Notes: a model not told the origin generated them from the letters alone. A DNA stretch of 34,034 bases from PUPG01 sp041686485 (GCA_041686485.1 JAWLDT010000020.1:1-34034), one strand, 5' to 3'; positions 22,190 to 32,105 are shown, counted from the stretch's first letter. Program-made: numbers and translations.

Positions 22190-24664
22190 ATGAAAGTATT
22201 TATTGTTGGCGGTGTGGCAGGAGGTGCTACAACGGCCGCCAGGTTACGTCGTAATGATGAACATGCAGACATTGTCATGTTTGAGCGGGGCGAACACATC
22301 AGTTATGCCAATTGCGGATTGCCTTACTACATCGGTGGGACAATTGCCGAACGCGAAAATCTGTTTGTACAGACACCGGAATCTTTTTCAAAGCGTTTTA
22401 ACGTGGATGTGCGCACAAGGCAGGAAGTAGTATCCGTTGATCCGAAAAATAAAACCGTTACAGTCAGGGATCTTACTAAAGAAACGGAGTACGAGGAAGC
22501 CTATGATAAGCTGGTGATGTCACCGGGGGCTGAACCGCTGAAACCCAACCTGCCTGGCATTGATTCCCGGGGCATTTTCACCCTGAGGAATGTGACCGAC
22601 ACCGATCGTATAAAATCCTTCATTGAGGACAACAAGATCAAGCGTGCCGTGGTGGTTGGCGCTGGTTTTATCGGTCTGGAGATGGCCGAGAACCTGCATC
22701 AGCTTGGCATCTTTGTTTCTATTGTTGAGATGGCCGAGCAGGTGATGACCCCATTGGATTATAGTATGGCTGCTTTGGTACACCAGCATTTGAAAATAAA
22801 AAATGTGGAATTTTTCCTGAAGGACGGGGTCTCCTCCTTTTCTGAGGACGAAAATGGTATCAGGGTAAGGCTTCAGAGTGGCCGGGAGCTGGAGAGCGAT
22901 ATGGTGATCCTTTCCATTGGTGTGCGGCCCGATAGTCACCTGGCCCGGGATGCCGGTCTGAAACTGGGTAAGACAGGCGGCATACAGGTTAACGAATATA
23001 TGCAGACATCCAGCCCGGATGTGTATGCGGTGGGCGATGCCATTGAGTTTCCGAACCCCCTTACCGGTAACGCGCAAATTACTTACCTTGCGGGCCCGGC
23101 TAACAAACAGGGCAGGATATGTGCGGATAATATTGTTTTTGATAACAAACGAGAATATGGTGGAGCGATAAATACAGCTATTGCCAAGGTGTTTGACCTG
23201 ACCGTAGCTTCCACCGGCGTATCGGGCCGGACACTCCGCGACGCTAATATCCCCTATTGTTCTTCTGTTACCCACTCCGGATCTCATGCCGGTTACTATC
23301 CCGGCGCCATTCCAATGAGCATCAAGATCGTGTTTCATCCCGAAAATGGTAAACTTTACGGGGCACAGATCGTAGGATATGAAGGGGTCGACAAGCGGAT
23401 CGATCTTTTGGCTTCCGTTATTAAGAAGGGTGGGAATATATATGATCTTACGGAAATTGAACATGCCTATGCACCACCTTATTCATCCGCAAAAGATCCG
23501 GTAAACATAGCCGGTTTTGCTGCGGAGAATATTGTTGCCAAAAAAGTGAAAGCCTGTTCATGGCGTGATCTGGTGGAGGTCGACGATGGACATACATTTC
23601 TGCTCGATGTTCGCACGCCCGACGAATTTGCCCTTGGCACCATCCGTAATGCCGTCAACATTCCTGTGGATGACATCAGGGATCGCCTGGAGGAGATCCC
23701 GAAGGATAAGCGGATCGTTGTTTTCTGTGGGGTGGGCCTTCGTGGTTATGTGGCCAGCCGCATCCTTATGCAGAACGGTTTTAGCCGTGTTGAAAACCTC
23801 AACGGCGGCATCAAGACCTATGAACTGGCCACCCAGAAGCAGAGCAATGAAGATATTTATGAACGCGATGTGGTGGGTATTGATGACCAGATCTACCAGA
23901 CAGGATCTGTCGATCAGGCCACGCCTGTGCCGGATATTGTCAGCATGAAGATCGATGCCTGCGGACTGCAGTGTCCGGGTCCCATCCTGAAGCTGAAGAA
24001 CAAAGCTGCTGAGCTGAAATCCGGTGAAGTTATCGAGGTGAAGGCCACCGACCCCGGCTTTTCCGCTGACGTTAAATCGTGGGCGAAGATGACGGGCAAC
24101 AGGGTGCTTGACCTGCAGCAGGAAGCAGGCGTGATCACCGCACGGCTGATGAAAGATGACGCCAAAAGCAGCAAGGCGGCACCGGCGGCAGCGCGGGAAA
24201 ATAAGACCGTGATCGTGTTCAGCGATGACCTCGACAAAGCCCTGGCATCTTTTGTGATCGCCAATGGCGCTGCCTCCACCGGGAAGAAAGTGAGTATGTT
24301 CTTTACTTTTTGGGGCCTGAATATGCTGAAAAAGCCCAACCCGCCATCTGTCAAAAAAGACTTTATCGCCAGGATGTTTGGCATGATGCTTCCTTCCAAC
24401 AGCAAAGGCCTGAAGCTGTCCAAACTTAATATGATGGGAATGGGCCGCAGGCTGATGCGTCACATCATGAAGAAGAAAAACATTGATTCTCTCGAATCAT
24501 TGATAAGCCAGGCCCGGGAGAATGGTGTTGAATTTATTGCCTGTACCATGTCCATGGATGTGATGGGTATCAGCAAGGAAGAACTCATTGATGGTGTGGA
24601 GTTTGGTGGTGTGGCAGCCTACCTGGAGAGAGCTGAGGAATCAGGTGTTAATCTCTTTATTTAA
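22190..24664 (+). CDS. CoA-disulfide reductase-like oxidoreductase fused to rhodanese, TusA and DsrE-like domains
   Basis: 824 residues. Residues 1-450 are an FAD/NAD(P)H disulfide reductase: FAD motif VGGVAGGATTAARLRR (6-21), active Cys42 in SYANCGLPYY, NAD motif VVGAGFIGLEMAENL (about 155-169), and VYAVGDAIE. Residues about 460-550 are a rhodanese domain with Cys513 in FCGVGLRGY. Residues about 583-650 are TusA-like with C591-G-L-Q-C595-P-G-P. Residues about 665-824 are DsrE/DsrF-like with Cys785 in IACTMSMDVMGI. The chain has one sulfur-active cysteine per module, which suggests persulfide relay from a small-molecule or protein persulfide to an acceptor. The substrate (CoA persulfide, polysulfide) is inference. 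It has its own promoter region; related multi-domain fusions are known in anaerobes. Confidence 0.93.
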   Translation: MKVFIVGGVAGGATTAARLRRNDEHADIVMFERGEHISYANCGLPYYIGGTIAERENLFVQTPESFSKRFNVDVRTRQEVVSVDPKNKTVTVRDLTKETEYEEAYDKLVMSPGAEPLKPNLPGIDSRGIFTLRNVTDTDRIKSFIEDNKIKRAVVVGAGFIGLEMAENLHQLGIFVSIVEMAEQVMTPLDYSMAALVHQHLKIKNVEFFLKDGVSSFSEDENGIRVRLQSGRELESDMVILSIGVRPDSHLARDAGLKLGKTGGIQVNEYMQTSSPDVYAVGDAIEFPNPLTGNAQITYLAGPANKQGRICADNIVFDNKREYGGAINTAIAKVFDLTVASTGVSGRTLRDANIPYCSSVTHSGSHAGYYPGAIPMSIKIVFHPENGKLYGAQIVGYEGVDKRIDLLASVIKKGGNIYDLTEIEHAYAPPYSSAKDPVNIAGFAAENIVAKKVKACSWRDLVEVDDGHTFLLDVRTPDEFALGTIRNAVNIPVDDIRDRLEEIPKDKRIVVFCGVGLRGYVASRILMQNGFSRVENLNGGIKTYELATQKQSNEDIYERDVVGIDDQIYQTGSVDQATPVPDIVSMKIDACGLQCPGPILKLKNKAAELKSGEVIEVKATDPGFSADVKSWAKMTGNRVLDLQQEAGVITARLMKDDAKSSKAAPAAARENKTVIVFSDDLDKALASFVIANGAASTGKKVSMFFTFWGLNMLKKPNPPSVKKDFIARMFGMMLPSNSKGLKLSKLNMMGMGRRLMRHIMKKKNIDSLESLISQARENGVEFIACTMSMDVMGISKEELIDGVEFGGVAAYLERAEESGVNLFI

Positions 24665-24682
24665 CCTTGTTGTGCTTCAAAT

Positions 24683-24703
24683 AATGTCGGTTTATTCGGC
24701 ATT
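24683..24703 (+). terminator. possible terminator after the sulfur fusion
   Basis: AATGTCG (24683-24689) pairs with CGGCATT (24697-24703) with one G-U pair and a 7-base loop, 19 bp after the stop. Only TTCTG follows, so it is a weak intrinsic terminator at best. The rest of 24665-24800 shows only AT-rich sequence near 24710-24730. Confidence 0.35.
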
Positions 24704-24800
24704 TCTGACCGGTATTTTATATATTTATCCTTTCAGAAGCGGTGGTTTTACCTGGTGAGCCAACCGTTGGAATAGTATGTAACTTGTTTAAAGCGAGGTT

Positions 24801-26429
24801 ATGAGCGACATGCCCGAACAACCAGTCAAACGGCGGGGTTTGAAGCGGTATTTTGATATCCACCCGCCCGTTTTTGTCCCGGCAGCATTGCTGGTGGTAA
24901 TTTTTATTGCAGTTACCCTGATTGTCGGGGAGCCTATGGAAGCGGTGTTTGACACCACGCAGGGGTTCATTGCCAGGAATACGGGCTGGTTTTTTGTGCT
25001 GGTGGTCAACTTTTTCCTGCTGTTTATTATTTACCTTGCGTTTAGCAAATACGGAACTGTTCGCCTGGGCGGACAGGATGCGGTACCGGCCTTTACCCGT
25101 TCGGCATGGTTTGCCATGCTTTTCAGTGCGGGGATGGGTATCGGGATCTTGTTCTGGAGCGTCGCCGAACCTGTGTTGCATTACATAGAGCCGGTAAGTG
25201 ACTCGGGTGATCCAAAACTGGTGGCACAGGAGGCCATGAAGGTTTCATTTTTACACTGGGGGCTGCATGCATGGGGCATTTATGCCATGGTGGCGCTGGC
25301 GCTGGCTTTTTTTTCGTTTAATAAGAAACAACCCCTTGCCATCCGGTCTGTTTTTTATCCCATTCTGGGTCACCGGATACACGGTCCCTGGGGCAATGTG
25401 ATTGAGATTCTGGCTGTGATTGCCACCGTGTTTGGTCTGGCCACTTCGCTCGGGTTTGGTGTTCAGCAGGTAAATGCCGGACTTAACTACCTGTTTGATG
25501 TCCGCATCGCTGCCGATATCCAGGTTATCCTGATCGTGGCCATTACCATCATTGCCAGCTTTTCCGTTTTTGCCGGTCTGGATGCCGGGGTGAAAAGGTT
25601 AAGTCAGCTCAATATCTACCTGGGTGGGCTGTTGCTGCTTTTTGTTGTCCTTTTCGGCCCGACCCTCTTTATCTTCGATACATATATTCAGAATATCGGG
25701 AATTACGTGGGTGATTTTGTCCCGATGAGTTTTTGGACAGAGGGGTACTCCGAGAGCAACTGGCAGGATCAGTGGACGGTCTTCTATTGGGCCTGGTGGA
25801 TATCATGGTCGCCCTTTGTGGGCATGTTTATAGCCCGCGTATCGCGCGGGAGGACGATCCGCGAATTTGTGGCCGGCGTGTTGGTCGTGCCGACCATCCT
25901 CACCTTTTTGTGGCTGACAGCCTTTGGTGGCTCAGCGGTGCTGTTAGAGATGGGTGAACCCGGGGGGCTGTCGGATCTTGTGCAAGAGGATGTTGCCATC
26001 TCCCTGTTCAGCCTGCTGGATCATTTTCCCCTGTCTGTCCTGGTGAATGTGCTGGCCATGGTGTTGGTCATCAGTTTTTTTGTGACTTCCTCTGATTCCG
26101 GTTCATTGGTGATCGACACGTTTGCATCCGGCGGGAAAACGGACACGCCTGCCTTCCAACGCGTATTCTGGGCCTTTGCTGTAGGGGGCGTAGCAGCCGT
26201 ACTGCTTTTTGGTGGTGGCCTCGGAGCATTGCAGACGGCTGCCATCACCACAGGCCTGCCGTTTGCCGTTCTGCTGGTTGTCATGACCCGCAGCCTGTTC
26301 AAGGGGGTCAGGAAGGAACACTACCAGCTGCTCGAGCTCAAACGTGAACAAGAAAAAGAAACCTACCGTGACCTGATCAGCGATGTGATGAAACAGAAAA
26401 ACCCCGATAATCATGAAAGAGATAACTAA
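24801..26429 (+). CDS. BCCT family betaine/carnitine/choline transporter
   Basis: 542 residues with about twelve hydrophobic helices. It belongs to the sodium- or proton-coupled BCCT family that imports quaternary-ammonium osmolytes. The unwound-helix motif GMGIG (111-115) lies in FSAGMGIGILFWSVAEP. The aromatic cage WAWWISWSP gives W330, W332, W333 and W336, the same spacing as BetP W371, W373, W374 and W377. Both termini are charged (MSDMPEQPVKRRG; C-terminal LKREQEKETYRDLISDVMKQKN), which in family members sense osmotic state. Start ATG 24801 or 24810. Its end overlaps the stress-protein start by 17 bp, so the two are translationally linked. Confidence 0.93.
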   Translation: MSDMPEQPVKRRGLKRYFDIHPPVFVPAALLVVIFIAVTLIVGEPMEAVFDTTQGFIARNTGWFFVLVVNFFLLFIIYLAFSKYGTVRLGGQDAVPAFTRSAWFAMLFSAGMGIGILFWSVAEPVLHYIEPVSDSGDPKLVAQEAMKVSFLHWGLHAWGIYAMVALALAFFSFNKKQPLAIRSVFYPILGHRIHGPWGNVIEILAVIATVFGLATSLGFGVQQVNAGLNYLFDVRIAADIQVILIVAITIIASFSVFAGLDAGVKRLSQLNIYLGGLLLLFVVLFGPTLFIFDTYIQNIGNYVGDFVPMSFWTEGYSESNWQDQWTVFYWAWWISWSPFVGMFIARVSRGRTIREFVAGVLVVPTILTFLWLTAFGGSAVLLEMGEPGGLSDLVQEDVAISLFSLLDHFPLSVLVNVLAMVLVISFFVTSSDSGSLVIDTFASGGKTDTPAFQRVFWAFAVGGVAAVLLFGGGLGALQTAAITTGLPFAVLLVVMTRSLFKGVRKEHYQLLELKREQEKETYRDLISDVMKQKNPDNHERDN

Positions 26430-27324
26430 AATACTGGCCTGCCTCGACCTTACCGGGATGGACAACCACCTGATCCGCTATGCCGTGTTCTTATCCAGGG
26501 CATTGAAGGTTGACACCCTCCTGTTTCTGCACGTGATCCAGGAGTATGATCTGGAAGAGTCCGAGAAAGTTGATCTTAGCGAAGTGGAAGAGAAGCTGGA
26601 ACGTCATATCAGGGAAGAGATTCAGAAAAACATGTCAAAAGAGAGCCGGGATGTGCCCTGGAGTGTTCTGATAAAGCGCGAAAACAAGGATGCTTCAGAT
26701 GTTATCATTCAGACGATCAGGCGACAGGAGATAGACCTGACAGTGTTGGGCAAGAAAGCCGAGGAAGCCCGTAAAGAGCGTTATTCTGCCCGGGCTGTCG
26801 CTCTTGGCGAAAGCGACATGATCCTGGTGCCTGCCAACCCGCCGGCGGAGATCAAAAAGGTGCATGTTGTCATGGATTTTTCAAACCATTCAACGAAAGC
26901 TTTTTTTCTGGGTGCCGCCATCGCCGGGTTTACAGGGTCTTCCCTGAGCTGCCAGTATATTTATCAGGAATCCAAGGGCTTTTTCCCTGCCTGGCCGGGT
27001 GTTGCCAATAAAAAGTTGATTGCGCGACGGGCACGCAGGAAGAAAAAGAGGTTTGTCAACCAATACGGCCATCTCTATAAAGATGTGGACTATTATATAA
27101 ACCCTGCAGAATATGACCTGCAACCCAAAAAAATTATAGCCACGGCCGACTCGATAGGAGCCAACCTGATTTGTATCGGCGCACGGGGTGCGGTGGCAGT
27201 TCCTTCCACCCTGCTCGGTTTGATTACCCAAAAGATGCGCAAAGCCCAGACGAACACCCCTGTACTGATCGTCAAAAACAAGCTGGAAAAGAACAGCTTC
27301 TGGAATATGCTGTTGCATGGGTAG
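26413..27324 (+). CDS. tandem-domain universal stress protein
   Basis: 303 residues: two UspA-like domains, residues 1-142 (ILACLDLTGMDNHLIRYAVFLSRAL...TVLGKKA...DMILVPAN) and 148-290 (VHVVMDFSNHSTKAFFLGAAIA...LICIGARG...VLIVK). The second keeps the nucleotide-binding spacing G-x2-G-x9-G (G256, G259, G269), although the last is followed by Leu rather than Ser/Thr; the first lacks it. A basic linker RRARRKKKR lies at 205-213. Usp proteins bind ATP and often regulate a transporter encoded next to them, as TeaD does for the ectoine importer of Halomonas. The overlap with the BCCT gene supports such a role here; it remains inference. Confidence 0.9.
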   Translation: MKEITKILACLDLTGMDNHLIRYAVFLSRALKVDTLLFLHVIQEYDLEESEKVDLSEVEEKLERHIREEIQKNMSKESRDVPWSVLIKRENKDASDVIIQTIRRQEIDLTVLGKKAEEARKERYSARAVALGESDMILVPANPPAEIKKVHVVMDFSNHSTKAFFLGAAIAGFTGSSLSCQYIYQESKGFFPAWPGVANKKLIARRARRKKKRFVNQYGHLYKDVDYYINPAEYDLQPKKIIATADSIGANLICIGARGAVAVPSTLLGLITQKMRKAQTNTPVLIVKNKLEKNSFWNMLLHG

Positions 27325-27357
27325 ATGCGAGGGCCACAGCCCATCTAAACAATTTTT
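27322..27357 (+). terminator. terminator between convergent stress-protein and kinase genes
   Basis: TAGATG (27322-27327) pairs with CATCTA (27342-27347) and, inside, GGC (27332-27334) with GCC (27339-27341), with a four-base bulge. AAACAATTTTTTC follows. This fits an intrinsic terminator for the plus-strand gene and overlaps the end of the kinase gene. Confidence 0.5.
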
Positions 27358-30300
27358 TCAATACTCTTTAATAAAATAGCTCTGTTGATGGGTTTGGTTA
27401 TATAATCATCGAATCCGGCCTGCATGGCTTGTGCCCTGTCACCCGTCAGGGCTTTGGCGGTTTGCGCGATGATCACGACATTCTTGTTGAACCGGCGGAT
27501 GTGCCTGGTGACCTCATCGCCCTCCATGTCCGGCATTTTGATATCCATCAGGATCAGGTCAATATCCGGATGTTGTTTGCAGGTTTCCAAAGCATCTGAC
27601 CCATTTTCTGCAAACAGGATCTCTTTTCCGAGCGCTTCCACATATGCTGAAATAAGTTTGGCGGACATCTTATCATCTTCCACAATTAAGATCTTCAGCG
27701 TTTTTGTTGCCACTGTTTCGGATTGCTCCGGTTCAAATGTCTCTTCAAGCGATGTTTCCTCCGTTTCACCTTGATACGGAATGGTGAAATAAAAGGTGGA
27801 ACCTTTGCCTTCAACGCTCTCTACCCATATTTGTCCCCCAAGCATTTCCACATAGGCTTTCGAGATGGCCAATCCGAGTCCCGCGCCCTGGTAGGCCTCC
27901 TTGTCTTCAATGTCGGCCTGAACGAAACGCTCGAATATGGCTTCCTGCCTGTCTTTTGAAATCCCGATGCCGGTGTCTTTTATATAAAACCGTAGATACG
28001 CACGGCCATGCGTATCTACAATTTCACAACCCAATTCGATTGAACCCTTTTTGGTATATTTAAGCGCATTTTTGACCAGGTTGGTCAGGATGGCAATGAG
28101 CTTTTCCCGGTCAGTTATTGCGTTTGGCCAATTATCCGGCAATTTTGTTATAAGGTTAAGCTGTAAATCTTTGGCTTCCACCTGTGGTTTAAAGAATCTG
28201 TCAATATACTCCAGCTGCTCATTGATGTTTGTTTCAACAAGATCAATATCCATCACACCTGCCTCGATTCTGGCCATATCCACAATGTTGTTGATGATGT
28301 TGAGCATTCTTACACCGCTTTTCTTAATGATCCCGATGTAATCCTGTTGTTGGTCATGAGACAGCTGGGGGTTTTCTAACAATTCGGCAAAGCCCATGAT
28401 CCCATTCATGGGGGTGCGTATCTCATGGCTCATGTTGGCCAGGAAGGCTGACTTCAACCGGTTGCTTTCTTCGGCCTTGTTTTTGGCATGTAACAAATCT
28501 TCAAATATCCGGGTGCGTTCAAGTGCCAGGCTGATCTGGTTTGATACATACTCCACGATCTTTATGGTGTTATCGTTAAAAGCTTCTTTGTTTTCGTAGC
28601 TTTGAATAACAATAACCCCCGAAATAGCATCTCCGTTCAGGATGGGCACACCCAACCAGGACTCACACATGGTTCCGGTTTGGGCAATTTCTCCGGACTC
28701 AATAAGACGCCACACATCCTGTTTTTTTAATAATACTGATTGTTTTCTGTCGATCACGAGTCCGGTGGCGGATCCTTTTGCCTCCCAGGTCTCAATATGG
28801 TCTTTTTGGTCTTTTTCAAATGGCGCTGAAAACAGCTGGTTCTCCTGATCATAAAGGGCCACATAAAAATTGGTAGTGTCAACAAGTTTCGAGAGTTGCC
28901 TTTCGATGGCTTTGATCAGATCAGACAACTCAAAATTGTACAATATGTCATTGGCAACCTGGTACAATACCTGCTTGGTTTTTTCTGTTTCTTTTTCTTC
29001 TGTTATATCCCGTACCCATTCAACGAACAGCTCAATTTCACCGTCTTTATCCAGGATAGGGATTACACGCAGGTCAACCCAACTGCCTCCGGGGAGCCCG
29101 ACTTCAGCTTGATATGGTTTTTTTGTTGTGAACACCTCTTTTGCATGGCAGTCAGGACATATTTCATCAAGTCCCCGATAGGTTTTGTAACACTTTGTAT
29201 GAAACTTCCTTTTGTCATTTTCCACTGCAGCGAAGCCATTCCAGTTGCTATATACGATATTCATATCCGGGTCATGAATAGAGATCATATCCGGTATCAG
29301 GGAAAGCATTTTCTGGAAACGTTTTTCGCTTTCTTTTACGGCCTGCTCTGCCAGCTTTCGCTCTGTTACATCCCTCACCGTAGAGATAACAAGACCTTTG
29401 TCGTCCAGTGGAATATTCTGCGCTGTAATGTACTTGACTACTTTTCCATTCTTTGTTATTGGGATATCCTCCCATACCATCTTTCCAGGATCACCACTTT
29501 CCATATCGGATAATACCCTGTTTTTTATCTCTTCCCTGAATGCTTTGTCTTCGTACACAACCTCCCAGAAAGAATCCGGTGTTTCCAACGCTTCCCTGGA
29601 GACTCCGTATATCTCTGCAAACTTGTCATTGATCGTTTCAGCTTTCAGCGTGGGTTTAACCGTATTGACTGCTATTCCTATGGGAAGTTTTTCAAATGTG
29701 GTATTAATCAATTGCTGCTGTTGTTTGATTTCATCTTCTTTTCGTTTTTCTTCTGTAATATCATCGAAAACAGCATAGACTTGAAAAGGTTTGTCCTCCC
29801 CGGGCCTGAAAAGCGGAGTTGCTGTGATGGATAGCCAGACATATTCATTACGCTCCGGGGCGAACACAGCCCTGATGACCGGACCTGTTTTTTCACCTGT
29901 TCGAAGTGCGATCATGGAAGGATGATCTTTCCCGGGAACTTTCGTCTCATCTTCTTTGATCATCTTCCAGCGGGGATCCATTGATGTTTTACCCTGCATC
30001 TGATCCAGTGACAAGCCCAACACTCTTTCGGCTGCCGGATTGGCTGAAATAATGCTTCCATCGGTTGCCTGGTAAATAACACCCTGCGACATGGTCTCAT
30101 ACAGGCGCCGGTGTTTCTCTTCACTATCTTTTAAACGCATTTCCGCCTGCTTGCGCTTGGTGATGTCCATCAATGTCACCAACACCATGCGCTCACCTTT
30201 TACCATAATGGGCGTGGTCGACGTCAGGAAGGTCATTTCCTTGATTTGGTTATCTGTCCCTTGATAAAAATAGGGGGCTTCGCTCTGTAAATACGTTTTG

Positions 30301-32105
30301 CCGGTTTCAAGTGTATCAAGAACGGCATTACGGATCACACACTGCTGACAAAACGCTCCAAAACCACAGCCTTTCGGGTCATCCAGCACGTGCAAACATC
30401 GCAGTGCCTCGCCGCCGCGCAAACCGAGCATCTCCTCCGCATCTCGTCCGGCAAACTGCGCCGCAAAGCCATTGACTTGCTGAATGCGCCTTTCGGCATT
30501 TACAACCATCATTACCAATGGAGCGTTACGATAGATGGCAGATAATAATTCTTTCTGGTCGGTTAGTTCTTGCTCTCTCTGTTTGTGCTCGTTGATAACT
30601 TCCGTATAAACTATGATACCACCAATGGAACCATCTGATTCATACCATGGACGACATTCCCAGCGTGTCCAGTCAACGCTTCCGTCTGCACGATAAAACG
30701 GATCATCTTCTGCACAATGTACTTCACCGGCGAGCACTTTCTGATGTATCTCTCTCCACTTTTGAGGCAGATCGGGAAATACTTCATAATGATGTTTGCC
30801 AATCACCTCTGACTCTTTTACCTTATAATCATCAAGATATTTCTGACTCACATAGATGTACTTCAGGTCTCTGTCATGAACAGCAACAGCACTTCTATTA
30901 TGCTGAACAATATAATACATTAAGTCATGTGAATGCTGCAGTTTCTCATGCATCGTATACTCTTCGGTCACATCCCGGAATACCAATACAACACCGCTGA
31001 TGTTACCCTGTTTGTCTTTGATGGGAGAAGCAGAGTCGGCAATCTGATATTCATTCCCATCGTTGGCAATGAGTTTTGTGTGGTTGGCAAGTCCAACAAC
31101 CCCTGATGTTTCCAGTACCTTTTTTACAGGATTATCCGCCTTTTCTCCTGTATGGGCATTTACGATATGAAATACATCAGTTAGTCTTTTTCCAATCACC
31201 TCTTCCATTTGGCAACCACAGAGCCTTTCGCTCTCCGGATTCATCCGGGTTATCCTTTCGTGTAAATCAGTGGCTATTACCGCATCACCAATAGAATTCA
31301 GTGTTATTCGTAAGTTTTCTTCACTTTGAAGGAGCTGTTCTTTGGTAATTTGTCGTTCAACCAGGTATCCGATCTGTTTTGCCGCTTTTTGCAGGCGGTT
31401 CTTAGCATAATCAATGACGAATTTGGGACGGTCATTATATGTTTTAGACTGCTCAAGCAGGTCTTTTACAGGGATCTTGTATTTTTCTGACAACTTGTTG
31501 AGCCTGGCTTCTTCTTTGGGCGGAGACCCGTAACCAAAGTTTATGGCGCCAATAACCTCGTTGTTCGCCATCACAGGTACGGCATATAGTCTGATTCCTC
31601 CGCTGCATGCTATATCTGCCGGCTTTTGTTCTCTCATCGCTTTTGTTGAGGCATCCTTCCAGCATGAATCGTGACAGAGCCATCTGCCACTTTCCAGTGC
31701 TTCACGGTTATCGTCCGTATCACATAGCTTGCGGGAAGCGGTGTCCATCAACTGGCACCACCCGGAAGAGAAAATGCCCAGGGCATAATCCCCGTTCTTC
31801 TCATATATGGCGGCTGATGTTTCCAGCAAATCAAGGTATTCTGATACAATATCCTGCAGTTGATCCTTATTGATGGACTTTTTGATCAAACCATCTTTGT
31901 TTAACTGGCTTAAGTCGCCATAATCAGGTACATAGCTTTGTTTGGCGGTGTGTTTTTGTTTCAGCATCCACGCAAAAGCGCGCATCTTTTCCATGCTTTC
32001 CCTATGCGCAGCAGTTGTTGCTTGACAGGATGATTGTAACGTTTCGTTTTCTTGCTTTAATTCCTGTAACTCCTGTAAGAGCTCTTTTTTGGTCTTTTCG
32101 GGCAT
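27345..32105 (-). CDS. giant hybrid sensor histidine kinase: PocR, six PAS, GAF, kinase, receiver
   Basis: 1586 residues. In order: coiled coil (1-45); PocR-type sensory domain (about 75-245) with C117, C128, C144, C148 and C167; PAS1 (260-380); PAS2 (390-505); PAS3 (510-650) with C570, C580, C586 and C589; PAS4 (655-785); PAS5 (790-915); PAS6 (920-1035) with C972, C983 and C986; GAF (1040-1195); dimerisation/phosphoacceptor domain with H1227 (MSHEIRTP); ATPase domain with N1346, D1377-TGIG and GAGLGLA (1407-1413); receiver domain with D1477/D1478, phosphoacceptor D1521 and K1571. No membrane helix or DNA-binding output domain is seen, so it is a cytosolic kinase that must pass phosphate to another protein. 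It is 90 bp downstream of the double binding lipoprotein and probably in its operon. Confidence 0.93.
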   Translation of the reverse strand: MPEKTKKELLQELQELKQENETLQSSCQATTAAHRESMEKMRAFAWMLKQKHTAKQSYVPDYGDLSQLNKDGLIKKSINKDQLQDIVSEYLDLLETSAAIYEKNGDYALGIFSSGWCQLMDTASRKLCDTDDNREALESGRWLCHDSCWKDASTKAMREQKPADIACSGGIRLYAVPVMANNEVIGAINFGYGSPPKEEARLNKLSEKYKIPVKDLLEQSKTYNDRPKFVIDYAKNRLQKAAKQIGYLVERQITKEQLLQSEENLRITLNSIGDAVIATDLHERITRMNPESERLCGCQMEEVIGKRLTDVFHIVNAHTGEKADNPVKKVLETSGVVGLANHTKLIANDGNEYQIADSASPIKDKQGNISGVVLVFRDVTEEYTMHEKLQHSHDLMYYIVQHNRSAVAVHDRDLKYIYVSQKYLDDYKVKESEVIGKHHYEVFPDLPQKWREIHQKVLAGEVHCAEDDPFYRADGSVDWTRWECRPWYESDGSIGGIIVYTEVINEHKQREQELTDQKELLSAIYRNAPLVMMVVNAERRIQQVNGFAAQFAGRDAEEMLGLRGGEALRCLHVLDDPKGCGFGAFCQQCVIRNAVLDTLETGKTYLQSEAPYFYQGTDNQIKEMTFLTSTTPIMVKGERMVLVTLMDITKRKQAEMRLKDSEEKHRRLYETMSQGVIYQATDGSIISANPAAERVLGLSLDQMQGKTSMDPRWKMIKEDETKVPGKDHPSMIALRTGEKTGPVIRAVFAPERNEYVWLSITATPLFRPGEDKPFQVYAVFDDITEEKRKEDEIKQQQQLINTTFEKLPIGIAVNTVKPTLKAETINDKFAEIYGVSREALETPDSFWEVVYEDKAFREEIKNRVLSDMESGDPGKMVWEDIPITKNGKVVKYITAQNIPLDDKGLVISTVRDVTERKLAEQAVKESEKRFQKMLSLIPDMISIHDPDMNIVYSNWNGFAAVENDKRKFHTKCYKTYRGLDEICPDCHAKEVFTTKKPYQAEVGLPGGSWVDLRVIPILDKDGEIELFVEWVRDITEEKETEKTKQVLYQVANDILYNFELSDLIKAIERQLSKLVDTTNFYVALYDQENQLFSAPFEKDQKDHIETWEAKGSATGLVIDRKQSVLLKKQDVWRLIESGEIAQTGTMCESWLGVPILNGDAISGVIVIQSYENKEAFNDNTIKIVEYVSNQISLALERTRIFEDLLHAKNKAEESNRLKSAFLANMSHEIRTPMNGIMGFAELLENPQLSHDQQQDYIGIIKKSGVRMLNIINNIVDMARIEAGVMDIDLVETNINEQLEYIDRFFKPQVEAKDLQLNLITKLPDNWPNAITDREKLIAILTNLVKNALKYTKKGSIELGCEIVDTHGRAYLRFYIKDTGIGISKDRQEAIFERFVQADIEDKEAYQGAGLGLAISKAYVEMLGGQIWVESVEGKGSTFYFTIPYQGETEETSLEETFEPEQSETVATKTLKILIVEDDKMSAKLISAYVEALGKEILFAENGSDALETCKQHPDIDLILMDIKMPDMEGDEVTRHIRRFNKNVVIIAQTAKALTGDRAQAMQAGFDDYITKPINRAILLKSIEKIV

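Noticed and set aside
22520..24463. Two long antisense frames (about 300 codons each) opposite the sulfur fusion gene
   Set aside because: They are rich in His, Gly and Arg as expected for shadows of GC-balanced coding DNA; all recognisable domains are on the plus strand.
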